Origin: Enterococcus ureilyticus
Lineage (GTDB): Bacteria; Bacillota; Bacilli; Lactobacillales; Enterococcaceae
DNA: 64,000 nt
Assembly (NCBI RefSeq): GCF_001730315.1
Contig: NZ_MIKC01000034.1
Span: forward strand, 62,001-126,000
Reading direction: 5' to 3'
Shown: positions 1-8,586 of the stretch, one piece after another
Position numbering within the stretch: position 1 is the stretch's first letter
Layout of the letters: every line of letters begins with the position of its first letter
Notes under the pieces: model-generated
What the model saw: the letters and a program-made list of their open reading frames with translations, nothing else
What the model was told of the DNA's origin: nothing
The model's database searches: none
Position numbers and translations under genes: made by a program

Positions 1-1
1 A

Positions 2-997
2 CTTCCTGGTTCAACTGCTTCATCCGCTTCGGAAAAAATATATGCAGATGAAGTAGGTGTGAAAGTTTTGAAAGATGCTTTGCATCGTAGAGGAATCCCT
101 GGATATGTCTCTAAAGGTATCGCTCCTGGTTTCTATGCTATTTCTTATGACGTAATGAATGAAGAGTTAGTCAGTATTATCATTCCAACTAGGAATGGTT
201 ATGAAGATGTCAAAACATGTGTTGACTCAATAATCGACAAAACTACTTATTCCAATTATGAGATAATCATCGCAGATAATGATAGCGATGATCCTAAAAT
301 GGATGAGTTATACGCTAGTTATCAACGAAAACTGGGGAGTCGATTTATTGTAGATGAAATAGATATCCCTTTTAATTACTCGCGTATCAATAATATTGCA
401 GCCAGTAAAGCAAAGGGCAAATATTTGTTATTCTTAAATAATGATACGCAAGTTATTGCACCTGAGTGGATGACACGAATGGTTTCTTATGGTCAATTCG
501 AGCGTGTTGGGTGTGTTGGAGCCAAGTTATATTATCCAGATCATACAATTCAACATGCTGGTGTTATTATGGGATTGGGTGATGTTGCCGGGCATGGTCA
601 TCATTATTTTCCAGATAAAGATTTAGGCTACTTTGGACGATTATATTTAGATGTTGATTATTTAGCTGTTACTGCAGCATGCGTACTGGTAAAAAGCGTA
701 GACTTTGAAATGGTTGGAGGGTTTGATGAAGAATTTACGATTGCATTTAATGACGTTGATCTTTGTATGAAGGTCTATGAATTAGGTCGTTATAATGTGT
801 GGGCTCATCAAGCTGAATTGTATCATTTTGAATCAAAATCTAGAGGATATGAGAATACTCCAGAAAAAATGACACGTTTTGATGGTGAAAAAAAATTATT
901 ACAAAAGAAATGGCGTAAATATATTGATAATGATCCATTCTATAGCCCTAACCTAACAAGAGGAACTGGTAATTTTACGATTCGTATTGAATCGTAA
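2..997 (+). CDS. Glycosyltransferase family 2, 5' end cut off by the window
   Basis: The frame is open from base 2, and the GTG at 59 is internal because the codons before it encode a conserved-looking LPGSTA stretch. The visible part holds a complete GT-A type GT2 domain: VSIIIPTRNG near the start, the nucleotide-binding FLNNDTQ motif, and the GGFDEEFTIAFNDVDLC block carrying the catalytic acidic residues. Large enterococcal and streptococcal enzymes of this kind build rhamnose-containing wall polysaccharide, often with more than one domain, so an N-terminal half probably lies outside the window. The neighbour is a polytopic membrane protein of the sort found in polysaccharide clusters, so an Epa-like role is inferred. 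Donor sugar and linkage cannot be read from the sequence. Confidence 0.85.
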   Translation, partial: LPGSTASSASEKIYADEVGVKVLKDALHRRGIPGYVSKGIAPGFYAISYDVMNEELVSIIIPTRNGYEDVKTCVDSIIDKTTYSNYEIIIADNDSDDPKMDELYASYQRKLGSRFIVDEIDIPFNYSRINNIAASKAKGKYLLFLNNDTQVIAPEWMTRMVSYGQFERVGCVGAKLYYPDHTIQHAGVIMGLGDVAGHGHHYFPDKDLGYFGRLYLDVDYLAVTAACVLVKSVDFEMVGGFDEEFTIAFNDVDLCMKVYELGRYNVWAHQAELYHFESKSRGYENTPEKMTRFDGEKKLLQKKWRKYIDNDPFYSPNLTRGTGNFTIRIES

Positions 998-1086
998 AAA
1001 ATTGACTTCTCAATTTTAAACATTAAATAAGAGTGTGTGCCAGCTAATTTGTAGTAGGTAATTCATATATGAAAAAGGAGGTTTAA

Positions 1087-2439
1087 ATGAATAGAAACAA
1101 GCAGGTTAAAAATTGGCTTATAGTAAATCAAGATTTACTTGCTTTGACCGTTTTATTTTTAGGAATTGCAGTTTATTTATCCTTTTTTGGTTTTCAAAAC
1201 GGAACAGATGATGAATGGTTTCAACGGATGAGTCATCAAAAGGATTATCTTACTTATATCTTAAATCGATATATGACTTGGTCGGCAAGAATTTTTCCTG
1301 ATAGTATCATGTATTTTATCTTTTCATTACCAATGATTTTGTATTGGTCAATTACTTCTTTAGCGATGATCTTAAGTGCCTATTCAATCGTTCGTTTTAC
1401 AAAAAAGGAAGTAAAGACGTTTGATATTTTTCTTGTGTGTACCTTATTCGGTTTTATGAATTTTGAAATGTTTTTCCATTCGTTTTTATGGATTACAGGA
1501 GCAGTTAACTATTTATGGCCATTAGCTTTAGGGTTATGTTCAATGATTCCATATGCCGATTATGTGTTTAGAGGGAACAAATGGGAAAAAAAGAGCTGGA
1601 TTTCGCTGAGTATTATTTGTACATTTTTATTTTCGATAAGTAATGAACAGTATTTAATCGTTGGCTTTTGTGCAGCATTATGTGGGCATATAACGTTATT
1701 AGTGAAAAAAGAAAAACAATCAATCCTTCTTTTATTTAAAACGTTTATTATGTTTATGGGGATTTTATTCATGTATTTTGCTCCAGGTAATGCGTTGCGT
1801 CTTCAAAAGGAGACTGAAAAATGGTATCCTGATTTCAATGAATTATCTGTTTTCTCCCATATAAAAGTTGGATTGAATTTTATGGTCACTGGTATTTACA
1901 ATAATGTTTTTTCTTTATTGCTTTTGGTCATCTTGTCCTCAATACTTTTGTTGAATTTAAATAGATACTCGTTTCTTTTGATCAGTCTTATCATTGCTTG
2001 TTTGTCTTGTATGTACTTATTTCCAGGGTTTTCAAGCGGGCTTGCTCAAATTTACAATTATTCAGCAAAACAACTTTTTAGTATGGAAGCCTTTAGTGCA
2101 GTTATGAAGAATTTTTTTGTCGCGATTGTTTTATATGGAGTTACCATGTTAGCAATCTATAAAGGGGCTTCATATAAAATATTTTCATTACTATGCATGA
2201 TAGCGGCTTTATTTTCAATTATTATGTTGTGGTTTTCACCTACTCTTTTTGCCTCAGGTAGTAGAGTGTTTGTGTGTGCAGGAGTTTTATTTTTAATTGT
2301 AGCATTTGATTTAGTAAATAAAAAGATTAGTGAATCTAAAATTTCTAAAAATATGTTACTGGTAATGTTAGCTATATATCCAATTTTTAATTTAATCTTA
2401 CCGTTGCTTTTAGGAACTGTTGAAAGAATAAGTTCATAG
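1087..2439 (+). CDS. Polytopic membrane protein, DUF6056-like
   Basis: This 450-aa protein has about eleven or twelve hydrophobic segments spread over its length and no signal peptide. An N-terminal NGTDDEWF motif followed by YMTWSARIFPDS resembles the DUF6056 group, which is found in surface polysaccharide loci and looks like GT-C type membrane glycosyltransferases, with acidic residues after the first membrane segment. A strong ribosome site (AAGGAGG) sits six bases before the ATG. It follows the GT2 gene by 90 bases with no terminator between them, so the two are probably cotranscribed. A role in modifying or exporting a wall polysaccharide is inferred from context. Family assignment is from memory of the motif and should be treated as moderate. 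Confidence 0.7.
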   Translation: MNRNKQVKNWLIVNQDLLALTVLFLGIAVYLSFFGFQNGTDDEWFQRMSHQKDYLTYILNRYMTWSARIFPDSIMYFIFSLPMILYWSITSLAMILSAYSIVRFTKKEVKTFDIFLVCTLFGFMNFEMFFHSFLWITGAVNYLWPLALGLCSMIPYADYVFRGNKWEKKSWISLSIICTFLFSISNEQYLIVGFCAALCGHITLLVKKEKQSILLLFKTFIMFMGILFMYFAPGNALRLQKETEKWYPDFNELSVFSHIKVGLNFMVTGIYNNVFSLLLLVILSSILLLNLNRYSFLLISLIIACLSCMYLFPGFSSGLAQIYNYSAKQLFSMEAFSAVMKNFFVAIVLYGVTMLAIYKGASYKIFSLLCMIAALFSIIMLWFSPTLFASGSRVFVCAGVLFLIVAFDLVNKKISESKISKNMLLVMLAIYPIFNLILPLLLGTVERISS

Positions 2440-2929
2440 ACAGATTTTCTGTAGCAATATAAAAAGTCAGAAAACTATAAATCTAAAGTGATTTTATAGT
2501 GACTCAAAAAGCTATAACTTTTAGGGGGCACTACAAAATGTTTAACTCCGAGAAATAAGAGAGGCATTATGAAAATTGCCCTTCAAATTTTTGTTAATTT
2601 CAACTTATTTCTGAAGGAGTTACTCCTGCTTCCACGTTTGTTCGGATTCCTTGAGTCTGAGATATAACTCATAGAGTTATATCTCAGACTCATCTTTTTA
2701 TATGGATAACATCTTTTATGAAATTAACAGGCTCTTCCAATTTAATTATTCTTCTAAAAATGAAGTATCGTGTTGTTTAATAGATTGTTTAATGGTCTTT
2801 TCTAATTCTTGATGGCTTCGATAGTTTATAGCCTATTAGAGAAAATGTGATTCATCTTAAAGCCAAAATGATTGATTGTCAATAATTCGAAAGCTGTTTA
2901 ATCTATGATCGAAACATATTTAATTATAT
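2440..2929. other. 490-base intergenic region with repeat copy A
   Basis: The region holds the first copy of a dispersed element (listed separately) and then about 230 bases of AT-rich sequence. On the minus strand at about 2746-2832 there is a short open stretch of some 28 codons ending in a stop, which could be the tail of a decayed gene, but I do not recognise it. The rest shows no gene. Confidence 0.5.
2545..2702. repeat. Dispersed intergenic repeat, copy A
   Basis: This stretch matches 24051-24250 in block order: GAGAAATAAG, a GAAAATTGC/CTTCAAATTTTTGT core, CTTATTTC, TGCTTCCACGTTTG/TTCGGATT, CTTGAGTCTGAGA and a terminal hairpin. The hairpin arms are GAGTCTGAGATATAACTC and GAGTTATATCTCAGACTC, followed by ATCTTTTT, so the 3' end can act as a terminator for the preceding operon. 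Copy A is shorter than copy B because it lacks an internal segment of roughly 55 bases. Confidence 0.8.
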
Positions 2930-2958
2930 TTGATACTCCTTCTTAGGAATGGTACAAT
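2930..2958 (+). promoter_or_regulatory. Promoter of gdpD-miaA-hflX
   Basis: TTGATA at 2930-2935 and TACAAT at 2953-2958 are separated by 17 bases. A start codon at 2930 would lie inside this promoter, which supports ATG 2981 as the real start. Confidence 0.75.
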
Positions 2959-2980
2959 ACTTCCGACTGGAGGGACCAAG

Positions 2981-3721
2981 ATGACAAAAGTAATCGCCCA
3001 CCGCGGTAGCAAAGGAACACACCCAGAAAATACCCTGGCAGCCTTTAAAGAAGCCATTCGAGTCGGTTCAGATGGTATCGAGTTAGATGTCCAATTATCA
3101 AAAGACGGTCAGTTGATCATTATCCATGATGAAACACTTGATCGCACTACGAATGGTCACGGAGCAGTGGGGGCATTAACGTTAGCAGAATTAAAACAAT
3201 TAGATGCTGGTAGCTGGTTCACCAAAAATCCAATCTTTCAAGAAATCCCGACTTTAGAGGAAGTCCTGATGCTACTTAAAGAAGAAAACTTTTCTGGTTT
3301 ATTGAATATTGAAATCAAAACAGATCAGGTTCACTATGAAGGGATCGAATCAAAGCTTGTTCAGCTTTTGCAGTCCCAACCTTGGACTTTCGATTATATG
3401 TATTCAAGTTTTTATTTTAAAAGTTTAGAAAAAGTTTGGGAAATAGAAAAAAATCAAAAAATTGCGTCAGTATTCAGGTTATCAGAAAAGGATGAACAAC
3501 GAGCGCTTCAAACAGCTTTTATTGCAGGGATTCATCCTAAAATCGATTGGGTACTGGAACACATAGAAGATTTAGCTGATTTTCCTAAAGCAATTCGGCC
3601 TTGGACAGTGAATGAGGAAGAGAAGATGGCTCTTTGTTTTGCCTATCATTTGGCAGGGATTCATACAGATTTTCCAGAGTTAGCGATGCAAGTACGTGAA
3701 TCGATGCAAAAAAAAGGATGA
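2981..3721 (+). CDS. Glycerophosphodiester phosphodiesterase
   Basis: The 246-aa cytoplasmic protein has the GDPD signature in order: AHRGSKGTHPENT near the start, ELDVQLSKDG and IIHDETLDRTT, then NIEIKT. The His and acidic residues of these motifs bind the metal and cleave glycerophosphodiesters to glycerol 3-phosphate and an alcohol. There is no signal peptide, so it should act on deacylated phospholipid inside the cell. ATG 2981 was chosen because GGAGG lies seven bases upstream and the longer frame would start within the promoter. The stop overlaps the miaA start (ATGA), indicating translational coupling. The length is normal for the single-domain bacterial enzyme. Confidence 0.9.
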   Translation: MTKVIAHRGSKGTHPENTLAAFKEAIRVGSDGIELDVQLSKDGQLIIIHDETLDRTTNGHGAVGALTLAELKQLDAGSWFTKNPIFQEIPTLEEVLMLLKEENFSGLLNIEIKTDQVHYEGIESKLVQLLQSQPWTFDYMYSSFYFKSLEKVWEIEKNQKIASVFRLSEKDEQRALQTAFIAGIHPKIDWVLEHIEDLADFPKAIRPWTVNEEEKMALCFAYHLAGIHTDFPELAMQVRESMQKKG

Positions 3722-4647
3722 AAAAATTGGAAAAAGTATTAGTAATCGTAGGACCAACGGCAGTTGGGAAAACCTCTTTGAGTATTGAATTAGCAAAAAA
3801 ATTAAACGGAGAAATTATTAGCGGCGATTCGATGCAAGTCTATAGACAGCTGGATATCGGTACAGCAAAGGCAACAGAAGAAGAACGTGCAGGAATTGTC
3901 CATCATCTGATTGATTGCCGTGATTTAACAGAAACCTATTCTGTAGCAGATTTTCAAAAAGAAGGACGTCAGGCAATTGACAAAATCATCGCAAAAGGCA
4001 AATTACCAATTGTTGTTGGTGGGACAGGTCTGTATATTCAAGCCTTGCTGTATGATTTTGAACTAGGCGCTAAGGATGAGTCTACAGAGATCAAAGAGAA
4101 ATATCAAACAGTTGCCGAGACATATGGTAATCAACATCTGTGGGAAATACTGCAGGAGAAAGATCGTTTGGCTGCTGAAAGTATTCATTTTAATAATCGA
4201 AAAAAAGTGATCCGAGCTTTGGAAGTGTTTGATAAAACTGGTTATAGTATTTTAACACCGAAGGAAACACCTAAGCCGCTGTATGATTATTTTTTAGTAG
4301 GCTTAGAGACAGACCGAGCTAAGCTTTATGATAGAATCAATACTAGAGTAGAACGAATGCTTACTGAGGGGCTTTTAAAAGAAGCTGAGCTACTTTACGA
4401 AAAGCAAACACAACATTCGACCCAAGGAATTGGCTATAAGGAGTTTTTCCCTTATTTTGAAGGAAAAGTAACCTTAGAAGAAGCCGTTCAACAAGTGAAG
4501 CAAAATTCAAGAAGATATGCGAAAAGGCAGTTGACCTGGTTTAAAAATCGTATGAATGCCAGCTGGTGGGATTTAGTACAACAGCCTACTAGTAGTGTAG
4601 AGTTAGAAAAAGAAATCGAAGACTGGCTGGATTCTTCGGAGGGATAA
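3718..4647 (+). CDS. miaA: tRNA dimethylallyltransferase MiaA
   Basis: MiaA transfers a dimethylallyl group to N6 of A37 in tRNAs reading codons that start with U. The 309-aa protein shows the P-loop GPTAVGKTSLS, the SGDSMQVYRQLDIGTAK substrate motif, GGTGLYIQALLY and the C-terminal tRNA-contact segment RRYAKRQLTWFKNR. Length and motif order are those of intact bacterial MiaA. It starts by a four-base overlap with the phosphodiesterase gene and is followed after three bases by hflX, an order common in Firmicutes, where miaA and hflX travel together. Confidence 0.96.
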   Translation: MKKLEKVLVIVGPTAVGKTSLSIELAKKLNGEIISGDSMQVYRQLDIGTAKATEEERAGIVHHLIDCRDLTETYSVADFQKEGRQAIDKIIAKGKLPIVVGGTGLYIQALLYDFELGAKDESTEIKEKYQTVAETYGNQHLWEILQEKDRLAAESIHFNNRKKVIRALEVFDKTGYSILTPKETPKPLYDYFLVGLETDRAKLYDRINTRVERMLTEGLLKEAELLYEKQTQHSTQGIGYKEFFPYFEGKVTLEEAVQQVKQNSRRYAKRQLTWFKNRMNASWWDLVQQPTSSVELEKEIEDWLDSSEG

Positions 4648-4650
4648 AAA

Positions 4651-5880
4651 ATGGATAAAACAACAGAAAAGGTTATTTTAGTAGGCGTAGAAACAGAGAA
4701 CAACTATGCCCGTTTCGAAGGTTCCATGAAAGAGTTAAAAAACTTAACGAAAACGGCACAAGGAGACGTCGTGTTTTCCTTAACGCAAAAACGTCCTCGT
4801 ATCGATTCGCAAACTGTGATCGGTAAAGGGAAAGTAGAAGAGCTAGTACAACTAGTTGATGCTTATGAAGCAGATATTGTCATTTTCAACCATGAACTGA
4901 CGCCACGACAAAATCAATTGATTGTTGAAGCACTTGGGGTAAAAGTAATCGATCGAGTTCAACTTATCCTGGATATTTTTGCAATGCGGGCTCGTTCAAA
5001 AGAAGGGAAGCTGCAAGTTGAGTTGGCACAATTGAATTATTTGCTTCCACGCTTGATTGGCCAAGGAAAACAATTATCCCGCCTAGGAGGTGGCATCGGA
5101 ACTCGAGGACCTGGGGAAACAAAACTGGAGTCAGACCGGCGACATATTCGTAATAAAATCATAGCTATCAAGCGTGAACTAAAAGAAGTGACTGCCCATC
5201 GTGAACGAAGCAGGCAAAAGCGTCGTGCCTCTGATATTTTTCAAATTGGCTTGATTGGCTACACCAATGCAGGTAAATCGACAATTTTAAATTTGTTGAC
5301 TACGGCTGGAACCTACTCAGAAGATCAACTATTTGCCACATTAGATCCCTTAACTAAAAAATGGCAGCTGCCACAAGGGATGATTGTGACCATGACAGAT
5401 ACTGTTGGTTTTATTCAAGATTTGCCGACACAATTGATTGAAGCGTTTCAATCGACCTTGGAAGAAAGTCGCAATATGGATCTATTATTGCATGTGGTGG
5501 ATGCTAGTGCAGAAGACCGCTTACAGCATGAACAAACGGTAGTTGAATTACTGAATGATTTAGATCTAAAACAGATTCCTATTTTGACCGTCTATAATAA
5601 AAGTGATCAAATCGATGAAGCTGACTTTGTGCCGACTTTATTTCCTAATGTACTGGTTTCTGCTAAGAGTACTTTGGGCAAAGAAGAACTTACAAGAGCT
5701 GTTAGAGAAAAAATGATGGAGTTATTAGTTCCATATGAATTTGAGCTAGCTGCGGATCAAGGGCAAGAATTAAGTGAGTTGACGCGCCATACATTACTTT
5801 TATCAGAACAGTTTGAAGAAGATAAAAACGCGTACCATGTAAAAGGATTTGCACCGATAAATTCTAAATGGGCTAGATAA
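4651..5880 (+). CDS. hflX: GTPase HflX
   Basis: HflX is a ribosome-associated GTPase that splits or rescues stalled 70S ribosomes under stress. The 409-aa protein has the N-terminal HflX domain, the Gly-rich linker GGGIGTRGPGETKLE around residue 150, then a G domain with GYTNAGKST (G1), DTVGFI (G3) and NKSD (G4). The start follows miaA by three bases, so the two are in one operon. A clear terminator closes the operon. The C-terminal part is shorter than in some homologues but no motif is lost. Confidence 0.95.
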   Translation: MDKTTEKVILVGVETENNYARFEGSMKELKNLTKTAQGDVVFSLTQKRPRIDSQTVIGKGKVEELVQLVDAYEADIVIFNHELTPRQNQLIVEALGVKVIDRVQLILDIFAMRARSKEGKLQVELAQLNYLLPRLIGQGKQLSRLGGGIGTRGPGETKLESDRRHIRNKIIAIKRELKEVTAHRERSRQKRRASDIFQIGLIGYTNAGKSTILNLLTTAGTYSEDQLFATLDPLTKKWQLPQGMIVTMTDTVGFIQDLPTQLIEAFQSTLEESRNMDLLLHVVDASAEDRLQHEQTVVELLNDLDLKQIPILTVYNKSDQIDEADFVPTLFPNVLVSAKSTLGKEELTRAVREKMMELLVPYEFELAADQGQELSELTRHTLLLSEQFEEDKNAYHVKGFAPINSKWAR

Positions 5881-5952
5881 CTAACTATTTGAGCTATAGG
5901 AAAAGATAATGTTAAACAATCAGTCATACTCGATTTGAATCGTCTTTCCATT

Positions 5953-5982
5953 AAAGGTATTCTAAAAGATACCTTTTTTATT
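5953..5982 (+). terminator. Terminator after hflX
   Basis: AAAGGTAT and ATACCTTT form an 8-bp stem with an 8-base loop, followed by a T-run. Confidence 0.8.
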
Positions 5983-6045
5983 TTTGCTAAAAATATAGCT
6001 GAAATTAGAGCTTATTATCAGTTTTTTCTCGATATTTTAGTTTTA

Positions 6046-6062
6046 TGTTAGAAAACCTAACA
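6046..6062 (+). promoter_or_regulatory. GlnR operator upstream of glnRA
   Basis: The site TGTTA-N7-TAACA matches the GlnR/TnrA consensus TGTNA-N7-TNACA at every defined base. It sits eight bases upstream of the -35 element, as the distal operator does in other glnRA promoters. It implies autoregulation by GlnR and feedback-inhibited glutamine synthetase. A second, promoter-overlapping operator is not obvious. Confidence 0.85.
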
Positions 6063-6069
6063 TAAATCA

Positions 6070-6098
6070 TTGACAACGGAAAAAAGTATTGATATTCT
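6070..6098 (+). promoter_or_regulatory. glnRA promoter
   Basis: TTGACA at 6070-6075 and TATTCT at 6093-6098 are 17 bases apart. About 140 bases of leader follow before glnR; it has only weak local hairpins and no sign of a riboswitch. Confidence 0.8.
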
Positions 6099-6246
6099 AT
6101 ATTTAATCTATCTAGCTATGTAGGTTAGTTTCTATGAAAAAGATAACATCTGTATGTAGCAGATATTGTCAAAAGCTTATTTTCCTATTTTTCGTTTGAA
6201 ACGACAAGAACCTACTACGCTTTTAAATTAAGAGAGGGGGGTGGAT

Positions 6247-6630
6247 ATGAGGGAGAAGGAACTGAGAAGATCAATGTCAGTTTTTCCAATTGGTACAGTT
6301 ATGAAACTAACTGATTTATCAGCACGTCAAATTCGTTATTACGAAGAGCAGGATTTGATTCATCCAGAAAGAAGTGAAGGAAACCGACGTATGTATTCAC
6401 TGAATGACATTGATGTATTGTTGGAAATCAAGGATTATTTGTCGGATGGTCTAAATATGGCAGGAATCAAACGTGTCTACGAAATGAAACTGGAAGAACA
6501 AATGCACGCCCAAGAATCAAACAAACCGCTGACGGATGAAGATGTTAGGAAAATATTATACGACGAACTTATTTCTCAAGGTGGACTTACTCAACAAAAT
6601 CCATTCCAATCAAGAGGCCCCAAATTGTAA
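6247..6630 (+). CDS. glnR: Glutamine synthetase repressor GlnR (MerR family)
   Basis: GlnR represses nitrogen-assimilation genes when glutamine is plentiful, with feedback-inhibited GlnA as co-repressor. The 127-aa protein begins with RRSMSVFPIGTVMKLTDLSARQIRYYEEQDLI, the MerR-type winged helix typical of GlnR, and ends in a short Gln-rich tail that in homologues mediates the response to GlnA. ATG 6247 is preferred over GTG 6241 because the purine-rich ribosome site GAGAGGGGG ends just before 6241, leaving no spacing for the GTG. glnA follows within 45 bases. Confidence 0.95.
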   Translation: MREKELRRSMSVFPIGTVMKLTDLSARQIRYYEEQDLIHPERSEGNRRMYSLNDIDVLLEIKDYLSDGLNMAGIKRVYEMKLEEQMHAQESNKPLTDEDVRKILYDELISQGGLTQQNPFQSRGPKL

Positions 6631-6672
6631 CACTTGAGTTTTATACAAAAAATGAAGGACGTGAAGGATACA

Positions 6673-8013
6673 ATGACGAAGAAACAAGACACAGTAGAAG
6701 ATATCAAACGAATTGCCGAGGAAGAAAATGTTCGATTTTTACGATTAATGTTTACAGACATTATGGGAACAATCAAAAATGTGGAAGTTCCAGTGAGCCA
6801 ATTAGACAAAGTGTTAAGTAATAAAATGATGTTTGATGGGTCTTCTATTGAAGGTTTTGTGAGAATTGAAGAAAGCGATATGTATTTGTATCCTGATGTA
6901 TCGACATGGATGATTTTTCCATGGGAGAGTACACACGGAAAAGTTGCTCGCTTGATCTGTGATATTTATAATCCTGATGGCACTCCTTTTGCAGGAGACC
7001 CACGTGGGAATTTAAAGCGTGCGCTTGCTGATATGGAAGCACTAGGTTTTACTTCATTTAACCTTGGTCCAGAGCCAGAATTTTTCTTATTCAAATTGGA
7101 TGAAGATGGCAAAATCACAACCGATTTAAATGATCGCGGCGGTTACTTTGATTTTGCGCCGACAGATCTTGGTGAAAATTGCCGTAGAGATATCGTTCTT
7201 GAACTAGAAAGTCTTGGGTTTGAAGTTGAGGCGTCACATCATGAAGTCGCACCAGGTCAACATGAGATCGACTTTAAATATGCAGATGTTATTGAAGCAT
7301 GCGATAATATCCAAACCTTTAAATTAGTTGTTAAAACAATTGCTAGAAAACATGGCTTGCACGCAACCTTTATGCCAAAACCATTGTATGGGATCAACGG
7401 CTCAGGAATGCACTGCAACATGTCATTATTCAAAGGCGATGAAAATGTCTTTTATGATGAAAATGGTTCAATGCAATTAAGCCAAACTGCGTATCATTTC
7501 CTGGGTGGACTATTGAAGCATGCGCGTGCGTACACAGCGGTGTGTAATCCGACCGTTAATTCATACAAACGTTTAGTACCAGGTTACGAAGCACCAGTAT
7601 ATGTTGCATGGAGCGGGCGTAATCGTTCACCATTAGTCCGTGTTCCTGAATCGCGTGGATTGTCCACCCGTTTAGAATTACGCTCTGTTGACCCGTCAGC
7701 AAATCCTTATCTAACAATGGCAGCACTTTTACAAGCTGGATTAGATGGGATCAAAAATGAAATCGATCCGCCACAAGCGGTGGACCGTAATATTTATGTG
7801 ATGAATGAAGAAGAACGAAAAGAAGCACAAATTCATGATTTACCTTCAACACTGCATAATGCCATCAAAGAATTGCGTAAAGATGATGTGATGGTCAATG
7901 CACTAGGTGAACACATCTATGTGAACTTTGTTGAAGCGAAACGAATGGAATGGGCTGCTTTCCGCCAAACTGTTTCTGAATGGGAAAGAGAACAATATTT
8001 AGAATTATATTAG
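6673..8013 (+). CDS. glnA: Glutamine synthetase, type I-alpha
   Basis: GlnA condenses glutamate and ammonia to glutamine using ATP. The 446-aa length is that of the Firmicutes GSI-alpha class, which lacks the adenylylation loop and is controlled by feedback and GlnR. Visible motifs are [10 protein letters not shown] (beta-grasp), the EPEFFLF and GQHEIDF metal-binding segments, [10 protein letters not shown] (ATP site) and [19 protein letters not shown] (the flap containing the key Glu). ATG 6673 was chosen because the frame's earlier TTG at 6634 lacks a ribosome site, while AAGGA lies just upstream of 6673. A strong terminator follows. Confidence 0.96.
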   Translation: MTKKQDTVEDIKRIAEEENVRFLRLMFTDIMGTIKNVEVPVSQLDKVLSNKMMFDGSSIEGFVRIEESDMYLYPDVSTWMIFPWESTHGKVARLICDIYNPDGTPFAGDPRGNLKRALADMEALGFTSFNLGPEPEFFLFKLDEDGKITTDLNDRGGYFDFAPTDLGENCRRDIVLELESLGFEVEASHHEVAPGQHEIDFKYADVIEACDNIQTFKLVVKTIARKHGLHATFMPKPLYGINGSGMHCNMSLFKGDENVFYDENGSMQLSQTAYHFLGGLLKHARAYTAVCNPTVNSYKRLVPGYEAPVYVAWSGRNRSPLVRVPESRGLSTRLELRSVDPSANPYLTMAALLQAGLDGIKNEIDPPQAVDRNIYVMNEEERKEAQIHDLPSTLHNAIKELRKDDVMVNALGEHIYVNFVEAKRMEWAAFRQTVSEWEREQYLELY

Positions 8014-8026
8014 GCTTGAAATCGTG

Positions 8027-8060
8027 TGGATAAACCAAAAACTGGTTTATCCATTTTTTA
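8027..8060 (+). terminator. Terminator after glnA
   Basis: A perfect 11-bp stem (TGGATAAACCA/TGGTTTATCCA) with a five-base loop is followed by six T residues. Confidence 0.9.
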
Positions 8061-8092
8061 TAAAAAATAGTTTCAGCTCCTAAAGAAAAGTG

Positions 8093-8122
8093 TGGTATAA
8101 TTCTAAGTGAGAATAATTCTCA
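8093..8122 (+). promoter_or_regulatory. Extended -10 promoter with Fur-type box
   Basis: TGGTATAAT (8093-8101) is an extended -10 element. Directly after it, TGAGAATAATTCTCA (8108-8122) is a perfect 7-1-7 palindrome that differs from the Fur core TGATAAT-N-ATTATCA by one symmetric position per arm. The box covers the predicted transcription start, a position suited to repression. PerR boxes are similar, so the regulator is inferred. Confidence 0.7.
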
Positions 8123-8147
8123 ATTAACTTGAAAAGGAGAGCGGATT

Positions 8148-8456
8148 ATGATTGTTCAAACAGTGACATTTATTATAAAAGAAGAAGGTAAAGAGATATT
8201 TGAGACGAAAACAAGTAAAGATGTTACCTCTATGTTAGGATTTTCAGGTTGTCTATCAAGTGAATGCTGGTTTTCAGAGGATAAAAATACGTGTGAATTC
8301 ATGTTGGTTTCGAAATGGGAAAGTAAAAAGGATTTTCAAAATTGGTTGAAACGTCCAGAACATTTACAAGAACATCGAGATGCCCATAAGAATAAAGAAG
8401 CGAAACCTTCGATGGTTTTAGAAAAAATCAGAAAAAGCTATGAAGTATTTTCATAG
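8148..8456 (+). CDS. ABM-type small monooxygenase, possible heme-degrading enzyme
   Basis: The 102-aa protein fits the dimeric alpha/beta-barrel ABM fold: an N-terminal strand IVQTVTFIIKEE, a middle helix with MLGFSGCLSSECWF, the strand FMLVSKWESKKDFQNWL and a helix with EHLQEHRDAH. The W.S..DFQ.W pattern followed by spaced His residues resembles IsdG/HmoB-like heme monooxygenases, which open heme and release iron. The Fur-like box over its promoter and the heme-exporter locus elsewhere in the window support an iron or heme role, but ABM proteins have other substrates, so the function is an inference. It is monocistronic, with a good ribosome site (AAAAGGAGAG). Confidence 0.65.
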   Translation: MIVQTVTFIIKEEGKEIFETKTSKDVTSMLGFSGCLSSECWFSEDKNTCEFMLVSKWESKKDFQNWLKRPEHLQEHRDAHKNKEAKPSMVLEKIRKSYEVFS

Positions 8457-8586
8457 AAATTAGAGCAGAATCTAAGACGACTGTGTTTGTTTTGGGTTCT
8501 TTTTTATTTTTATACATTCAAATCAGTGTAATTTTCGTAAAAAAGCAGGTATAGTAGAATTCAAATGAAGATTGAGGAGAAATAAC

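Noticed and set aside
2746-2832. Possible end of a minus-strand gene (HQELEKTIKQSIKQHDTSFL)
   Set aside because: Too short to identify and could be chance; noted only in the intergenic entry.
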